Below are positions 62,189 through 64,000 of a stretch of DNA of 64,000 bases, piece after piece. Both the position numbers and the translations under genes were made by a program. Within the stretch, counting starts at the first letter, position 1, and the number at the start of each line of letters is the position of its first letter. The notes beneath the pieces are model-generated. The model was not told where the DNA came from. It made no database searches and saw nothing but the letters and a program-made list of their open reading frames with translations. The DNA is taken from assembly GCF_001298265.1 (NCBI RefSeq), contig NZ_LGSZ01000035.1:1-64000 (forward strand), in the 5' to 3' direction. Source of the stretch: Allobosea vaviloviae (GTDB taxonomy: Bacteria; Pseudomonadota; Alphaproteobacteria; Rhizobiales; Beijerinckiaceae).

Positions 62189-62344
62189 TCAAAGCACGAC
62201 GTTCAGGGGATCGGTGGCGTGCAGTTTGAACAGAACCAGCAGGCAGACCATCGAGCTCCCCCAGAAGCCCAGCGCCGCGCGTCGCTGTCCTGCCAGCACG
62301 CAGAGCAAGCCGGCCAGCAGGCCGAAGAATGGAATACTCATCAT
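62189..62344 (-). CDS. DUF5993 family small membrane protein
   Basis: A 51-aa protein with two membrane segments (FFGLLAGLLCVLAG and FWGSSMVCLLVLFKL) and the C-terminal HATDPLNVVL that is characteristic of DUF5993, a family found next to dsbB. Start ATG at 62344, or at 62341. It lies 10 bp before dsbB, so it is its operon partner. Function unknown. Confidence 0.82.
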   Translation of the reverse strand: MMSIPFFGLLAGLLCVLAGQRRAALGFWGSSMVCLLVLFKLHATDPLNVVL

Positions 62345-62464
62345 GACGCAGCCCCTGCCGCGCGGTCGGATGCGACTGACCGCCTGTTTGAGCTGAGCCT
62401 AGAGGGGCGCGCCTTAAGGCGAGATTGCAGCTTTGAAAAATAGGCGCGAGGCGGGCCCGATGGA

Positions 62465-63001
62465 TCAATCGACCTTCTCGTTGGGGTAGACTCCCCAGAG
62501 GCGCTCCTGCTTGAGGTAGCCTTCGGTGTTGGCGATGCTGATCCGGCACCAGGAGTTGGCGCAAGACGCGACATTGGCGATCACGTTGGGCTGCAGGCGC
62601 GCCACGACGCTGGAGCCCTCATCGGCCTCCTTGCGCAACATGAAGGTCTCGTCCTTCACCTTCGACCAGGGTGCGACGAGAGCGGTCCGCCGTCCCGACA
62701 GCAGGCTGTGCAGAACCCAGCCCTCCGAGCCGTCGGCATCGCGAACGCGCCGCCAGGTCTCGAATTCGGCGACGACCTCGACCGGCAGACCGGCGCGCTG
62801 ATAGACCCAGCGGGTCCGGTGTTCCTTGGACGGCCCCTCGCGCAGGTTCACGCGGTCGGTCTTCAGGCTGACATAACGCGGCACGGGCAACCCTGTGACG
62901 GACCCAGCCTGCGTATCCTGAGCCCATGAGGCCGAATTGGTCGCCATCGCCGCGAGCAGCAGCAGCCCCGACAAAACGCCACGCATCGCCACACCTGCCA
63001 T
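62465..63001 (-). CDS. SH3 domain-containing secreted protein
   Basis: A 178-aa protein with a signal peptide (GVLSGLLLLAAMATNSASWAQ) and two bacterial SH3-like repeats: RYVSLKTDRVNLREGPSKEHRTRWVYQRAGLPVEVVAEFETW (RVNLREGP core) and a second LRKEADEGSSVVARLQPNVIANVASCANSWCRI. Such domains often bind peptidoglycan. A GGAG motif supports the ATG at 63001. It is divergent from the 2-hydroxyacid dehydrogenase gene. Confidence 0.88.
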   Translation of the reverse strand: MAGVAMRGVLSGLLLLAAMATNSASWAQDTQAGSVTGLPVPRYVSLKTDRVNLREGPSKEHRTRWVYQRAGLPVEVVAEFETWRRVRDADGSEGWVLHSLLSGRRTALVAPWSKVKDETFMLRKEADEGSSVVARLQPNVIANVASCANSWCRISIANTEGYLKQERLWGVYPNEKVD

Positions 63002-63200
63002 TCGTCCGGTCTCCATCGGTCGTGACACCCCGTCGCCCGCGCCCCCCGGCGAAGGGTCATGTTGTCATCCGCCGCCCTGCCACTTAGAGATCGGGCACGT
63101 CGAGCGATCACGCCGTCCTCATTCCTGAAGCCCTGCGGTTAATGGGGGGTTGAGGCCAAAAGGCGGCGGCCGCGACAGACAGCGGAAGAGGGAGCCGTCC

Positions 63201-64000
63201 ATGTCGAAGAAAAAGCCGCTGGTGGTGGTCACGCGCAAACTGCCCGCCGTGGTCGAAACGCGCATGCGCGAGCTGTTCGACGCCCGGCTCAACATCGACG
63301 ACAGCCCGATGAGCCAGGCAGCCCTGGTCGAGGCCGTGAAGGTTGCCGACGTGCTCGTGCCGACCGTGACCGACCGGATCGATGCCGGGCTGATCGCCCA
63401 GGCCGGTGACCAGCTGCGGCTGATCGCCAATTTCGGCAACGGCGTCGACAATATCGACGTCGCCAGCGCCGTGCAGCGCGGCATTACCGTGACCAATACG
63501 CCGGGCGTGCTGACCGACGATACCGCCGACATGACGATCGCGCTGATCCTCGCCGTGGCGCGGCGCATCGCCGAAGGCGCCCGCGTCATTCCCGACGATG
63601 AGTGGGCGGGTTGGTCGCCGACCTGGATGCTGGGTCGACGCATCAGCGGCAAGCGGCTCGGCATCGTCGGCATGGGCCGCATCGGCCAGGCCGTGGCGCG
63701 CCGCGCGGCCGCCTTCGGGCTCTCGATCCACTACCACAACCGCCGCCGGCTCGATGCCCGCATTGAGGAGAAGCTCGACGCGACCTATTGGGATTCGCTC
63801 GACCAGATGCTGGCACGCATGGATGTCGTCTCGGTCAACTGCCCGCACACGCCGGCGACCTATCACCTGCTCTCGGCCCGGCGGCTCAAGCTGATGAAGC
63901 CGGATGCCATCCTGGTGAATACCGCGCGTGGCGAGATCGTCGACGAGAGCGCGCTGGCGCGCATGCTGGAGGCGGGCGAACTCGCCGGCGCGGGGCTCGA
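63201..64000 (+). CDS. 2-hydroxyacid dehydrogenase, partial (D-glycerate/glyoxylate reductase-like)
   Basis: The first 266 codons of a D-2-hydroxyacid dehydrogenase; the window ends inside the gene. The nucleotide-binding motif is GIVGMGRIGQAVARR, and the substrate Arg lies in NTARGEIVDE; the catalytic His-Glu pair lies beyond the end of the window. The N-terminal region IANFGNGVDNIDV and VTNTPGVLTDDTADM fits the GhrB/D-glycerate dehydrogenase branch. The ATG at 63201 has AGAGGGAG 6 nt before it. Confidence 0.93.
   Translation, partial: MSKKKPLVVVTRKLPAVVETRMRELFDARLNIDDSPMSQAALVEAVKVADVLVPTVTDRIDAGLIAQAGDQLRLIANFGNGVDNIDVASAVQRGITVTNTPGVLTDDTADMTIALILAVARRIAEGARVIPDDEWAGWSPTWMLGRRISGKRLGIVGMGRIGQAVARRAAAFGLSIHYHNRRRLDARIEEKLDATYWDSLDQMLARMDVVSVNCPHTPATYHLLSARRLKLMKPDAILVNTARGEIVDESALARMLEAGELAGAGL

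Noticed and set aside
63108..63866. 252-codon minus-strand frame at the right edge
   Set aside because: Opposite to the 2-hydroxyacid dehydrogenase, whose nucleotide-binding and substrate motifs are intact.

Overview
This is a GC-rich, gene-dense chromosomal segment from an alphaproteobacterium, most likely of the order Hyphomicrobiales (Rhizobiales). I lean towards a Bosea-like lineage, but the genus is a guess. The ordinal call rests on gene content and order: a heme-motif Irr regulator next to fabA/fabB/fabI, an rpsA/sppA/ihfB/lapA cluster, an lptC-lptA-lptB-rpoN block next to hpf and ptsN, a GlnD with two ACT domains, an extensin-like lipoprotein, and several small protein families common in this order. 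No rRNA, tRNA, CRISPR array, insertion sequence or prophage was recognised.

Layout. 0.3-3 kb: anmK, two tandem DUF1330 genes and pyrF. 3-3.4 kb: an isolated Hcp-like gene. 3.4-7.5 kb: elongation factor P (efp) with its lysylation enzymes epmA and epmB and a DsbA-family gene; a BrnTA toxin-antitoxin pair heads the epmAB operon. 7.5-12.5 kb: DUF1993, a candidate small RNA, an MBL hydrolase, class I fumarase, ptsN and hpf. 12.7-16 kb: a large autotransporter on the opposite strand separates hpf/ptsN from rpoN-lptB-lptA-lptC. 20-28 kb: an RNase D-like exonuclease, dapE, truA, fmt, def, rmuC and an OsmC-family gene. 28-35 kb: glnD, grpE, a TRIC-type membrane protein, alkB, dapB and a Tim44-domain protein. 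35-43.7 kb: mixed accessory and envelope genes (amidase, extensin-like lipoprotein, MepA, a Bug-type binding protein, an ornithine cyclodeaminase homologue, small membrane proteins). 43.8-49.4 kb: ihfB, sppA, an Hsp70-like gene, rpsA, and a VapBC pair upstream of rpsA. 49.4-56.9 kb: a molybdopterin oxidoreductase, a soluble PAS chemoreceptor, lemA with an M48 protease, an HCCA isomerase and argG. 56.9-61.6 kb: fabA, fabB, DUF3303, a VapBC-like pair and fabI on one strand, with irr divergent. 61.6-64 kb: dsbB with a DUF5993 partner, an SH3 protein and a truncated 2-hydroxyacid dehydrogenase.

The pattern I find most interesting is that all three type II toxin-antitoxin pairs lie directly upstream of, and on the same strand as, housekeeping genes: EF-P modification, ribosomal protein S1 and enoyl-ACP reductase. 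In two cases the gap to the next gene is 9-20 bp, so the autoregulated toxin-antitoxin promoter may also drive an essential or translation-related gene. Other items of note are the orphan Hcp-like gene, a 27-codon membrane peptide with its own promoter, ribosome binding site and terminator, a promoter-terminator pair suggesting an sRNA of about 150 nt, a hairpin that buries a ribosome binding site, and three unrelated families of palindromic intergenic repeats.
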